DNA from: Phycisphaera sp.
GTDB lineage: Bacteria > Planctomycetota > Phycisphaerae > Phycisphaerales > Phycisphaeraceae
Length of the DNA: 7,314 bases
Direction of reading: 5' to 3'
Assembly: GCA_029287335.1 (NCBI GenBank)
Contig: JARFRI010000239.1
Span: 1 to 7,314 of the forward strand
Shown here: positions 1 through 5,780 of the stretch, one piece after another
Layout: each line of letters begins with the position of its first letter
Numbering within the stretch: the stretch's first letter is position 1
The notes under the pieces: generated by a model
Databases searched by the model: none
What the model saw: the letters and a program-made list of their open reading frames with translations, nothing else
Told to the model about the DNA's origin: nothing
Position numbers and translations under genes: made by a program

Positions 1-522
1 ATCCCGACCAACGTCATCTCCATTACCGACGGCCAGATCTACCTCGAGCCCGACCTGTTCTTCGCTGGCGTCCGCCCCGCGATTAACGTCGGCATCTCGG
101 TGTCGCGCGTCGGTGGTGCCGCTCAGATCAAGGCGATGAAGAAGGTCGCTGGCTCGCTGCGTCTGGACCTCGCGGCCTACCGTGAACTCGAAGCATTCGC
201 TCAGCTGGGCACCGACCTCGACGCTGGCACACAGAAGCAACTGGACCGCGGTGCCCGCATGGTCGAGCTACTCAAGCAGCCGCAGTACGAGCCGATGCTC
301 GCGATCGATCAGGTCATCCAGATCTGGGCCGCCGGTAACGGCTACATGGACAAGCTCCCTGTCAACAAGGTCGCGGAGTACGCCGCAGGCCTGGTCGAGT
401 ACTTCAAGACCCAGGCCAAGGACACCTACGACGCGCTCGACAAGTCTCAGGCAATGACCGACGAAGTCGTCGAGGGCTTGAAGAAGGGTGCTGCAGCTTA
501 CACCGCTGGCTTCGCTAGCTAA
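1..522 (+). CDS. atpA: ATP synthase F1 subunit alpha, C-terminal part (5' truncated)
   Basis: This is the C-terminal 173 residues of the F1-ATPase alpha subunit, the non-catalytic nucleotide-binding subunit of the alpha3beta3 ring that couples proton flow to ATP synthesis at the membrane. The frame is open from base 1, so the N-terminal P-loop part lies upstream. Diagnostic stretches are [16 protein letters not shown], the alpha-subunit signature [17 protein letters not shown] (residues about 27-43), the [15 protein letters not shown] segment and [18 protein letters not shown]. The C-terminal helical domain follows, ending TAGFAS. Codon use is strongly GC-ending, as expected of a highly expressed core gene. 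A hairpin terminator follows 6 bases after the stop, so atpA is the last gene of its transcription unit; the gamma-subunit gene that usually follows it is not next. Identification is very secure; the missing 5' part is simply off the window. Confidence 0.97.
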   Translation: MPTNVISITDGQIYLEPDLFFAGVRPAINVGISVSRVGGAAQIKAMKKVAGSLRLDLAAYRELEAFAQLGTDLDAGTQKQLDRGARMVELLKQPQYEPMLAIDQVIQIWAAGNGYMDKLPVNKVAEYAAGLVEYFKTQAKDTYDALDKSQAMTDEVVEGLKKGAAAYTAGFAS

Positions 523-528
523 TTCAAA

Positions 529-590
529 ATCGTTTGATAAACCCATAGAAAAAGACACGCCGCAGGGCGTGTCTTTTTTATTCAAACGAT
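529..590. terminator. Bidirectional intrinsic terminator between atpA and the first luxR-type gene
   Basis: A 13-bp perfect stem pairs 549-561 with 566-578 around a GCAG loop. It is GC-rich at the loop end and A/T-rich at the base, with A-runs before and T-runs after, so it can work on both strands: for atpA (stop at 522) and for the convergent gene ending at 608. A second, outer perfect 9-bp inverted repeat pairs 529-537 (ATCGTTTGA) with 582-590 (TCAAACGAT), which would extend the stem across a short internal loop. Confidence 0.93.
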
Positions 591-607
591 CTGGCGTTCA
601 GATGGTT

Positions 608-877
608 TTACTTGCTGATCACCATGCTGACGATCCCGGGGTAGTTGTGGAGCTGGTGTCGCTTGCTGATGCCTAGCTTGCGGTAGATGTTTCTCACATG
701 AACGTGAACCGTGTTTGGAGAGCGGTCCAGTTCAGCTGCGATCTTGTTCTCGGTGAGGCGTTGAAGCAAGAGTGCGCAAACGCGTTTTTCGGTCGGGCTC
801 AAGGGTAGGGCTTGTCGCTGTACCGGGGGGGATGAGTCTGCCTCATCGGTAAAGGTCCATTTTGTCGTCTGTGTCAT
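608..877 (-). CDS. Small single-domain LuxR/GerE-type HTH protein (copy 1)
   Basis: The 89-residue product consists of a short polar N-terminus (residues 1-22) and a LuxR C-terminal HTH domain (about 24-80). Family hallmarks are LPLSPTEKRVCALLLQRLTE, the scaffold helix IAAELDRSPNTVHVHV and the recognition-helix region RNIYRKLGISKR. It has no receiver, PAS or autoinducer domain, so any signal must reach it through a partner, dimerisation or expression level. I chose the ATG at 875-877 because it gives nearly the same length as the paralogue at 1305-1577. In-frame ATGs at 884-886 and 956-958 are alternatives, and none has a good Shine-Dalgarno site. A TCTACACC block lies just upstream (889-896, minus), as in the paralogue. 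The gene converges on atpA and shares its terminator. DNA binding is a confident family inference; target and role are unknown. Confidence 0.85.
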   Translation of the reverse strand: MTQTTKWTFTDEADSSPPVQRQALPLSPTEKRVCALLLQRLTENKIAAELDRSPNTVHVHVRNIYRKLGISKRHQLHNYPGIVSMVISK

Positions 878-958
878 GATGTGCATTCGGTGTAGAGGTG
901 AGCTTCGAATTAGAGAATTTTCGATGCGATATCGGCAGCATAAACGTTCAAAATACAA

Positions 959-1304
959 TTCATCAATCTTCGTTTTTATCCGCTCAAGTCTATTAGAAGG
1001 GCTATGGCGACATGAGTACTAAGCTAGAGCATTCATCTCATCGGCATTTTTCAAGGCCGACCCACATAAAAGGATCAAATTATCTGATTTAAATTTTCCG
1101 TAGTTGGCACACAATTGATTTTGTGCAAACTTCTTAGCAAGCTAAGCAGCTCGGTGGCTGCTCTAGAGACCTGTGGCGGGATGACTTTGTCTACGCGCCG
1201 GACTCGATTGACCGGGCAAGACCAATACGCTGCTGCGCGGTGTCCGCGGCGACCGAAGCATTCACCGCTGGCTTCTCAGCCTGATCTTGATGCGCAGGCA
1301 AGCG
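959..1304. other. Intergenic spacer between the two luxR-type genes
   Basis: This stretch is AT-rich over about 900-1140 and GC-richer towards 1304. No convincing gene is visible. The left part should hold the promoter of the luxR-type gene at 608-877. A TATTTTGAAC element on the minus strand (946-955) recurs at 1767-1776. A 14-bp palindrome CTTAGC-AA-GCTAAG lies at 1133-1146. The right part ends in a short sequence resembling the end of atpA, described separately. Open frames here (a 26-codon one from 1012 and a 71-codon one from 1115) look like chance. Confidence 0.55.
1183..1284 (+). pseudogene. Possible decayed remnant of a duplicated atpA 3' end
   Basis: The last 30 bases before the TGA at 1282-1284 translate to EAFTAGFSA-stop, against [13 protein letters not shown] at the true atpA end (520-522). 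The two share 13 identical bases, CACCGCTGGCTTC (501-513 and 1263-1275), in the same frame at the same distance from a stop. Further upstream, an ungapped comparison finds only scattered matches (for example D, A and D at the positions of DTYDALD), so only the last ~30 bases are persuasive. The remnant lies next to the 3' end of the second luxR-type gene, just as atpA lies next to the first. It has no start, is not a functional gene, and the match could be coincidental. Confidence 0.35.
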
Positions 1305-1577
1305 TCAATCCTTGCTCAGGATCATCGTGATGATCCCGGGGTACACGTAGAGTTCGCTCCTTTTTTTGATCCCCAGCTTGCGGTAGATGTTTCGGACATG
1401 GACATGGATTGTGTTCTGCGAACGGTCCATGTGTTCCGCGATGCGTGGTTCAGTCAGTCTCTGCAAGAGCAGCGCACACACCTTTTTTTCCGTTGGGCTA
1501 AGCGGCAACACCTCACGCTGATGCGGGCGCTGTGAGGGGTCTTCGTGCCAGTCATTGGGGGGAGTGAAATCTGGCAT
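1305..1577 (-). CDS. Small single-domain LuxR/GerE-type HTH protein (copy 2)
   Basis: The 90-residue product is the paralogue of the protein encoded at 608-877. Over the 68-residue HTH domain I count 49 identities by eye, including LPLSPTEK, VCALLLQRLTE and HVHVRNIYRKLGI. Differences are concentrated in the N-terminal tail (about residues 1-22) and at a few HTH surface positions, including the residues after KLGI (KKRSELYV here, SKRHQLHN there), which hints at altered specificity or partners. The ATG at 1575-1577 is preferred because it matches the paralogue's length and has the same TCTACACC block just upstream (1587-1594, minus). A longer start at 1608-1610 is possible. It reads away from the HTH gene at 1910, across a palindrome-rich intergenic region. 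No sensor domain is present. A DNA-binding regulator is the likely role; the regulon is unknown. Confidence 0.85.
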   Translation of the reverse strand: MPDFTPPNDWHEDPSQRPHQREVLPLSPTEKKVCALLLQRLTEPRIAEHMDRSQNTIHVHVRNIYRKLGIKKRSELYVYPGIITMILSKD

Positions 1578-1634
1578 GGTTGATCGGGTGTAGACACGCT
1601 GCGCATGCAAGATTTTTCTGGATGCGGCCGGTGG

Positions 1635-1668
1635 GCATCAATTGTCTTGATGCTTTGTGCCACAAGCA
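1635..1668. promoter_or_regulatory. Two adjacent inverted repeats upstream of luxR-type copy 2
   Basis: The first is GCATCAA (1635-1641), a TTGTC loop, then TTGATGC (1647-1653), a perfect 7-bp repeat. The second overlaps its end: TGC plus TTGTG on the left (1651-1659, with one bulged T) pair with CACAA plus GCA on the right (1661-1668). They lie about 60-90 bases before the chosen start of the gene at 1305-1577, so they may be operator half-sites or alternative hairpins in its 5' leader. Confidence 0.35.
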
Positions 1669-1682
1669 GGATCTCACATATC

Positions 1683-1700
1683 AAGTATTTTCAAATACTT
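1683..1700. promoter_or_regulatory. Perfect 8-bp-arm palindrome, candidate operator
   Basis: AAGTATTT-TC-AAATACTT is an 18-bp inverted repeat with perfect arms and a 2-base spacer. It lies in the AT-rich divergent region between the luxR-type gene (start at 1577) and the HTH gene (start at 1910). Its size and symmetry suit a dimeric HTH repressor site. Binding by the product of 1910-2416 or by the LuxR-type proteins is inference. No second full copy is visible in the window. Confidence 0.45.
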
Positions 1701-1909
1701 ATATTCGACTATATGGGCAACGCCATTTTCATAAGTGAATATTTATTGATTTAGAGCCACTTAATTGTTCAAAATAGACAATATTGATCGCCTAAAATCC
1801 CCTTAGATAAATTGCGTGTTTGATTTTCAATCTCTAGCAGGGTGCGACGATTAAACCGCATGGGTGAGTTGGGGCTGACGTAAAGGCCCGCCGTTCGAGG
1901 CTCGTGTAG

Positions 1910-2416
1910 ATGGACGATGAATCGCAAGAAAAATTCAGTGATTTTTTCAATGAGCAGGTGGAGCGAAAAATTTTCGTTCCGAAAGAAGTTGCTCATATCA
2001 CCGGGCGGAGCATCTCGACGGTCTATCGTTGGCTTCGTGGCGAAGTAACGCCAGACATTGAATCGATACGGTTGCTCGTCAGAGGTCTGGAGCCGGTCGC
2101 TCGCGATCGTCTGCTGATGTGGTTTCTCGATGGACTGCCACTCTGCATTGAACGGCTTGACGCGATCGCGATCGGAGATGCTTCTCAGTTGAAACCTGCC
2201 CAGGCCTCATCACTGGCCAGAGACACCATCATGAAACTGATTGGTGACTTATTGGAAATGGCCCGGCAGATCGATAAGCAAGAGGACGAGTCCAAGTCGT
2301 TTACCCGCGATGAGAAGTCGTATGTGTTGGATCGGCTGGAATCGATGATCGTCAAAATCGCGGAAATCAAGTTTTATCAAAGCTCGCGGGTCGTCCACCG
2401 TAAACGGGCAAAGTAA
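1910..2416 (+). CDS. HTH DNA-binding protein with C-terminal helical domain, unknown family
   Basis: The 168-residue product carries a predicted helix-turn-helix at about residues 23-56: VPKEVAHITGRSISTVYRWL, then RGEVTPDIESIRLL. This looks like a Cro/CI- or MerR/excisionase-style motif, with the STVYRWL helix as recognition helix. The rest (about 57-155) appears alpha-helical, with charged stretches around KQEDESKSFTRDEK, and the tail ends in a basic patch, VVHRKRAK. This layout recalls phage-type regulators with a helical oligomerisation domain, but I do not recognise a specific family. GAGG (1897-1900) lies nine bases before the ATG and supports the start. The gene is divergent from the luxR-type gene at 1305-1577, so it may regulate itself and that neighbour. 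Base composition is more AT-rich than the metabolic genes downstream, consistent with accessory DNA. Confidence is high that it is a gene and moderate for DNA binding. Confidence 0.75.
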   Translation: MDDESQEKFSDFFNEQVERKIFVPKEVAHITGRSISTVYRWLRGEVTPDIESIRLLVRGLEPVARDRLLMWFLDGLPLCIERLDAIAIGDASQLKPAQASSLARDTIMKLIGDLLEMARQIDKQEDESKSFTRDEKSYVLDRLESMIVKIAEIKFYQSSRVVHRKRAK

Positions 2417-2425
2417 ACGGTTGTC

Positions 2426-2596
2426 ATGGGCAAGAAGAGGACGGCGGTTTTACAGCGATGCGCCGCCGTGAGCATTCAGCGGCAATTGGTTGTGGAACTG
2501 CCTGCATGCCCGCACGCTAGGAAAAGAAAGATCGGTAAAACCCGCCTTAGGAACAAGCGTCCATCAACTTTGGGCGATTGTTTGGCTGTACACTGA
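2426..2596 (+). CDS. Possible small basic protein, hypothetical
   Basis: A 56-codon open frame starts at the ATG at 2426, ten bases after the stop of the HTH gene, and ends at the TGA at 2594-2596, just before the hydrolase gene. The product would be very basic, with runs such as MGKKRTAVLQR and HARKRKIGKTRLRNKR, and contains three cysteines. There is no Shine-Dalgarno site, and the frame overlaps the nested inverted repeats described for 2441-2546. A chance open frame of this length is quite possible in such DNA. I recognise no family; treat it as a weak candidate. Confidence 0.22.
   Translation: MGKKRTAVLQRCAAVSIQRQLVVELPACPHARKRKIGKTRLRNKRPSTLGDCLAVH
2441..2546. other. Nested inverted repeats, candidate structured RNA or small element remnant
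   Basis: The outer arms are GGCGGTTTTAC (2443-2453) and GTAAAACCCGCC (2535-2546), complementary except for one extra base. Directly inside, AGCG-A-TGCG (2454-2462) pairs with CGCACGCT (2511-2518) with one bulge. Further in are GGCA/TGCC (2481-2484 with 2499-2502) and CCGC/GCGG (2463-2466 with 2479-2482), mutually exclusive at their edges. A competing 7-bp stem pairs ACGGCGG (2441-2447) with CCGCCGT (2463-2469). No T-run follows, so this is not a standard terminator. It could be a leader or small RNA fold, or remains of a short inverted-repeat element. Confidence 0.3.
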
Positions 2597-2623
2597 ATTG
2601 GCTCGTACCCGATCGGAGATGTG

Positions 2624-3676
2624 ATGAACCGCTACTTCCTGCCTGTCTGTCTGATGATTGCATTCGTCCTGGTTCCGGGCAAAGCAATCGCCAAAGAGTT
2701 TCAAGGCAAGGACGAGGCCGGCCGGGACTACTTTGTCTATACCCCGAACACAATCGACCCGGATAAGACGTACACACTGGTGGTCGGTGTGCATGGTTAC
2801 CGCGGCAAGGGCAATGGGGCCGGGGGCTACGCGGGCTGGGTGAATCAGCATGATGTCATTGTGCTCGGGCCAACCTACGACAGCGACGGCTACCAATACC
2901 TGCAAAAAGGCAGCGACCAACAGACGATCGATCTGATCAAGCAGCTCCACAAGGCGTACACACTCCACGACAAAATCTTCATCGCGGGGTTCTCCGGCGG
3001 CTCGCAGTACGCCCACCGTTTTGCGATGAAGTACCCCGACCTCGTCGCGGGCTGCGCGGCGCATTCTGGCGGGACATGGGCGACGGGCGACTATGCCGAA
3101 CGGGCTGTGCCCAATCCGAAAGCGCGTGGCGTGTTGTTCGTCATCTCCTGCGGCGAGAACGACACGAAGAAATCCTTCGGCGAGGCCCCGTTTGGCCGAC
3201 TCGAGTGGGCCAAGAAGTACGAGACGATGCTCGATAAGGGCGGCTTCATCTACGATGCGCAGTACTGGCCCGGCGTCGGTCACAGCCAATCCAGCGGTGC
3301 CAAGCAACAGACCCTGGACTGCTTTATCGCCTCGACCCAGCGTTTAGCCGAGTACAAGGCAGAACAAGGCGCAATCGATAAGGCGATGCGCGGCAAGCAC
3401 TACGCCGGTGCATGGGCGCTGATCCAGGCCCGCTTTGGTCATGCGGATAAGGACGACGATGGCATCCTTGGCAAGGTTTACGGGATGTATGTCACTTCGC
3501 TTGAGGCCGACATCGCCCGGATCGACCGCATGGCTGAGCGTGAGGTTCGCAAGCTCGTGCATCGCAATGACGACCCGGCTCACCAACGCGCGGCACTGCA
3601 AGCACACAAGGCAACGTATGCCGGTGCGCCGATGACGATCAAGGCTGTCGATGCGGCGCTGGCCCGGCTACAGTAG
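2624..3676 (+). CDS. Secreted alpha/beta hydrolase, esterase / PHB-depolymerase-like
   Basis: The 350-residue product begins with a Sec signal peptide (residues 1-23: MNRYFLP, a hydrophobic core, then AIA before K24), so it probably acts outside the cytoplasm. The catalytic domain (about 30-240) has the oxyanion-hole HG motif at H57-G58 (VVGVHGYRGKG), the nucleophile elbow GFSGGS with Ser124, a probable acid Asp180 (CGENDTKK) and His220 (GVGHSQSSG). This pattern fits the LpqC/PHB-depolymerase/feruloyl-esterase-like group; the true substrate cannot be read from the sequence. A mainly helical extension (about 250-350) contains DKDDDG (275-280), an EF-hand-like start lacking the usual acidic residue at loop position 12. 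GGAG at 2615-2618 lies five bases before the ATG at 2624; a GTG at 2621 is too close to it. The GNAT gene follows after 6 bases and is probably co-transcribed. Confidence 0.85.
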   Translation: MNRYFLPVCLMIAFVLVPGKAIAKEFQGKDEAGRDYFVYTPNTIDPDKTYTLVVGVHGYRGKGNGAGGYAGWVNQHDVIVLGPTYDSDGYQYLQKGSDQQTIDLIKQLHKAYTLHDKIFIAGFSGGSQYAHRFAMKYPDLVAGCAAHSGGTWATGDYAERAVPNPKARGVLFVISCGENDTKKSFGEAPFGRLEWAKKYETMLDKGGFIYDAQYWPGVGHSQSSGAKQQTLDCFIASTQRLAEYKAEQGAIDKAMRGKHYAGAWALIQARFGHADKDDDGILGKVYGMYVTSLEADIARIDRMAEREVRKLVHRNDDPAHQRAALQAHKATYAGAPMTIKAVDAALARLQ

Positions 3677-3682
3677 TTAGCC

Positions 3683-4345
3683 ATGAGCATTGCGTGCCTG
3701 GCACAGATCGGTGTGGACCCCGGGGCGATCGCTAAGTTTTACTTCTTGGTGATCCTTTGCCCGCTGATCTTGATGCTGCTGGTCTTGTTGGTCTACTTGT
3801 TGTCGATTTTTATGGGCGTCGTTGGCGGGACGCTGCCGAGGTGGTATCGGGATAGGCCATCGCTGCTTAGGCGGCAAGCCCGGGCTGAGCTCCTCATCGT
3901 ACCCTACGATCGGCTGACGCCGGAGCAGATCGAGCAGCTCTTTTCGGTTCGGCACACCGTCTTCGTCGGCGAACAGCAGATCTTCTCTGTGCCTGATCGT
4001 GATGGGCATGACCCCGACTGTTTGCATGTCTTAGCGGTCGTGAAGGGCTCGGTGGTGGGCACCTGTCGGCTGATGCCGATCAAGCAGGGCGATGGGCTCG
4101 AGCGGGTGATCAAGGTAGGCCGGCTGGCCGTGCTTCAGGCGTATCGCAGGCGGGGTATCGGCCGAGCGATCATGTCCAAGGTCAACGCGGCCCTCGACGA
4201 GCAGGGGATGCTTGGCGTCATGCACGCCCAGGCCTATCTTGAGGCCTGGTACGCGGGGCTGGGTTGGGTCCGTGATGGCGACGTTTTTATGGAGGCGGGG
4301 ATCGAGCACGTGAAGATGCGTTACACGCCCAAGAATACGGCCTGA
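3683..4345 (+). CDS. ElaA-like GNAT N-acetyltransferase with N-terminal transmembrane helix
   Basis: The 220-residue product has two parts. Residues about 19-47 form a long hydrophobic segment (FYFLVILCPLILMLLVLLVY and onward), followed by positively charged residues (RWYRDRPSLLRRQAR), a likely membrane anchor with the catalytic domain in the cytoplasm. Residues about 69-215 form a GNAT domain close to ElaA: RHTVFVGEQQ (90-99), the PDRDGHDPDCLH segment (104-115), CRLMPI, and the acetyl-CoA loop R155-R-R-G158-I-G160 after KVGRLAVLQAYR. The acceptor substrate is unknown. The start is inferred: the ATG lies 6 bases after the hydrolase stop without a clear Shine-Dalgarno site, and an internal ATG (codon 44) would remove the helix. 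Coding character is continuous through the hydrophobic part, so I favour the long form. ElaA proteins are usually soluble and ~150 residues, making the anchor notable. Confidence 0.82.
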   Translation: MSIACLAQIGVDPGAIAKFYFLVILCPLILMLLVLLVYLLSIFMGVVGGTLPRWYRDRPSLLRRQARAELLIVPYDRLTPEQIEQLFSVRHTVFVGEQQIFSVPDRDGHDPDCLHVLAVVKGSVVGTCRLMPIKQGDGLERVIKVGRLAVLQAYRRRGIGRAIMSKVNAALDEQGMLGVMHAQAYLEAWYAGLGWVRDGDVFMEAGIEHVKMRYTPKNTA

Positions 4346-4478
4346 GTCGATTCAACTAGCGAAAACCGGCGTGTGACCCTACACTGCATAGCCCGATCGC
4401 GGACCGATGAACCACGTTTCATGGATGCCCGATCGCCGACAGCTCTGTTTAGATGACAACCCCCTCGGGACACCCGCT
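4346..4478. promoter_or_regulatory. Intergenic region upstream of citrate synthase
   Basis: This 133-base region probably contains the gltA promoter. A TACACT hexamer (4380-4385) resembles a weak -10 element, and a TACACTG also occurs before the hydrolase gene (2589-2595), but neither has a clear -35 partner. Two CGATCG palindromes lie here (4394-4399, 4430-4435). I see no terminator hairpin after the GNAT gene, so read-through into gltA is possible. The gltA frame is open back to an ATG at 4407, but that extension is not family-like. Confidence 0.3.
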
Positions 4479-5777
4479 ATGCCTGACGCCATTGCCAGCG
4501 AAACCGCCAAACTCTCCATCCCCGGCCACGAGACGATGGAGCTGCCCATTACCGTCGGCTCAGAGGGCGAGCACGCGATCGACGTCACCAAGCTCCGCGC
4601 CCAGACCGGCTACATCACGCTCGACCCCGGCTACCGCAACACCGGGTCCGTCCAGTCCGACATCACTTTTATCAACGGCGAAAAGGGCATCCTCCACTAC
4701 CGTGGCTACGCCATCGCTGACCTCTGCGAGAACTGCAGCTTCCTCGAAGTCGCGTGGCTGTTGATGTTCGGCGACCTGCCGACCCAGCCCCAGTTCAACA
4801 AGCTGACCGAACTCATCGACGAGACCGCCGAGATCAACCCACAGGTCCTCCGCGCGATCGAAGGCTTTCCGAACCATGGGCACCCGATGGCGAAGTTCGC
4901 TTCCTCGCTCCACGCGGCCAGCGTGTACCACCCCGGGCTCGAAGATGTTGATGGCGAGAACGGCTTCCTCCAAGCCGCGGCACGACTGATCAGCCAGGGG
5001 CGCACGCTGGCGTCCGCGGGTTACAAGGACACGACCGGCAAGATGCCCGTCCCGCCGCAACGGGGCCTGGACTACGCCAGCCAGTTCCTGCACATGATGT
5101 TTACGACCGACGGGCAACAAGCAGACTTGGACCCGGACATTGTCGAAGCGATCAACCTCATTTTGATTTTGCATGCGGACCACGAGCAAAACTGCTCGAC
5201 CTCGACGGTGCGCATGGTCGCCAGCTCCGGCGCGAATTTATTCGCCTCCTGCTCGGCAGGCGTCTCGGCGCTCTGGGGCCCCAAGCACGGCGGGGCCAAC
5301 GTCGCTGTCCTCGAACAACTCCACCGCATCGATCAGTCCGCGTTGACCGTGCCCGCCTTTATCGAGAAGGTTAAGAACAAGGAAGACGTCCTCTTCGGCT
5401 TCGGCCACGCGGTGTACCGCAGCTTCGACCCGCGAGCACAGGTGCTCAAGCAGTCGGCCGACAAAGTGCTTAAGAAGCTCGGCGTCAACGACCCGCTGCT
5501 GAAGATCGCGATGAAGCTCGAAGAAGCGGCACTGAACGATGAGTACTTCAAGTCGCGGAACCTGTACCCCAACGTCGACTTCTACTCCGGCATCATCATG
5601 CGTGCCTTGGGTATCCCCGAGGACATGTTCACCGTGATGTACGCGATCGGTCGAATGCCCGGCTGGATTGCCAACTGGAAAGAAGTCAACGACCAGACGA
5701 GCCGTATCTACCGGCCACGACAGGTCTACACCGGCGCAACCGACCGCAAGGTCTCTTCGATCGATCAGCGCGGGTAA
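4479..5777 (+). CDS. gltA: Citrate synthase (type II)
   Basis: Citrate synthase condenses acetyl-CoA with oxaloacetate to citrate, the entry step of the TCA cycle, in the cytoplasm. The 432-residue product matches the usual bacterial length (about 430). Signatures include LRAQTGYITLDPGYRNTGS, INGEKGILHYRGY, HADHEQNCSTST and NVDFYSGI. The expected catalytic residues are present: His270 in GPKHGGAN, His310 in GFGHAVYRSFDPRA and Asp367 in YPNVDFYSG, corresponding to the classical H264/H305/D362 of Escherichia coli GltA. I chose the ATG at 4479 because homologues begin close to this point with a short tail before LRAQTGYITLDPG. Upstream in-frame ATGs at 4407 and 4425 would add 18-24 residues of non-conserved, arginine-rich sequence. 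No strong Shine-Dalgarno site is seen. The stop is followed after three bases, in the same frame, by the glycosylasparaginase gene. Confidence 0.97.
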   Translation: MPDAIASETAKLSIPGHETMELPITVGSEGEHAIDVTKLRAQTGYITLDPGYRNTGSVQSDITFINGEKGILHYRGYAIADLCENCSFLEVAWLLMFGDLPTQPQFNKLTELIDETAEINPQVLRAIEGFPNHGHPMAKFASSLHAASVYHPGLEDVDGENGFLQAAARLISQGRTLASAGYKDTTGKMPVPPQRGLDYASQFLHMMFTTDGQQADLDPDIVEAINLILILHADHEQNCSTSTVRMVASSGANLFASCSAGVSALWGPKHGGANVAVLEQLHRIDQSALTVPAFIEKVKNKEDVLFGFGHAVYRSFDPRAQVLKQSADKVLKKLGVNDPLLKIAMKLEEAALNDEYFKSRNLYPNVDFYSGIIMRALGIPEDMFTVMYAIGRMPGWIANWKEVNDQTSRIYRPRQVYTGATDRKVSSIDQRG

Positions 5778-5780
5778 GAC

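Larger units (their letters stand above)
1578..1909. other. Divergent, AT-rich intergenic regulatory region
   Basis: This region separates a minus-strand luxR-type gene from a plus-strand HTH gene, so it should carry both promoters. It contains the hairpin and operator-like inverted repeats listed separately, an 8-bp palindrome CAATATTG (1779-1786) and the GTTCAAAATA element (1767-1776) also found upstream of the first luxR-type gene. A TAAAAT hexamer (1793-1798) could be a -10 element for the gene at 1910, but I cannot match it to a good -35. The sequence from about 1675 to 1815 is markedly AT-rich compared with its surroundings. I see no gene in it. Confidence 0.55.

Noticed and set aside
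1012..1092. A 26-codon plus-strand open frame (starting MSTKLEHSS)
   Set aside because: Too short, no good ribosome binding site, no recognisable sequence; best treated as chance.
1115..1330. A 71-codon plus-strand open frame between the luxR-type genes
   Set aside because: It is in a different frame from the atpA-like echo, runs into the 3' end of the luxR-type gene, and has low-complexity Arg/Ser/Pro-rich composition typical of non-coding DNA.
1885..1905. tRNA T-loop-like GTTCGAGGC
   Set aside because: The flanking bases do not pair as a T-stem and no acceptor, D or anticodon arms can be drawn.
2589..2594. TACACT as a firm promoter -10 for the hydrolase gene, with the similar hexamer before gltA
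   Set aside because: No -35 at proper spacing accompanies either copy and the upstream sequences do not align, so it is not reported as a defined promoter.
2564..3307. A 247-codon minus-strand open frame across the hydrolase gene
   Set aside because: The plus strand encodes a complete signal peptide and catalytic triad here; the antisense translation has no recognisable domain.
4407..4478. N-terminal extension of citrate synthase from the ATG at 4407 or 4425
   Set aside because: The added residues are not family-like, there is no Shine-Dalgarno site, and the ATG at 4479 gives the normal length and N-terminus.
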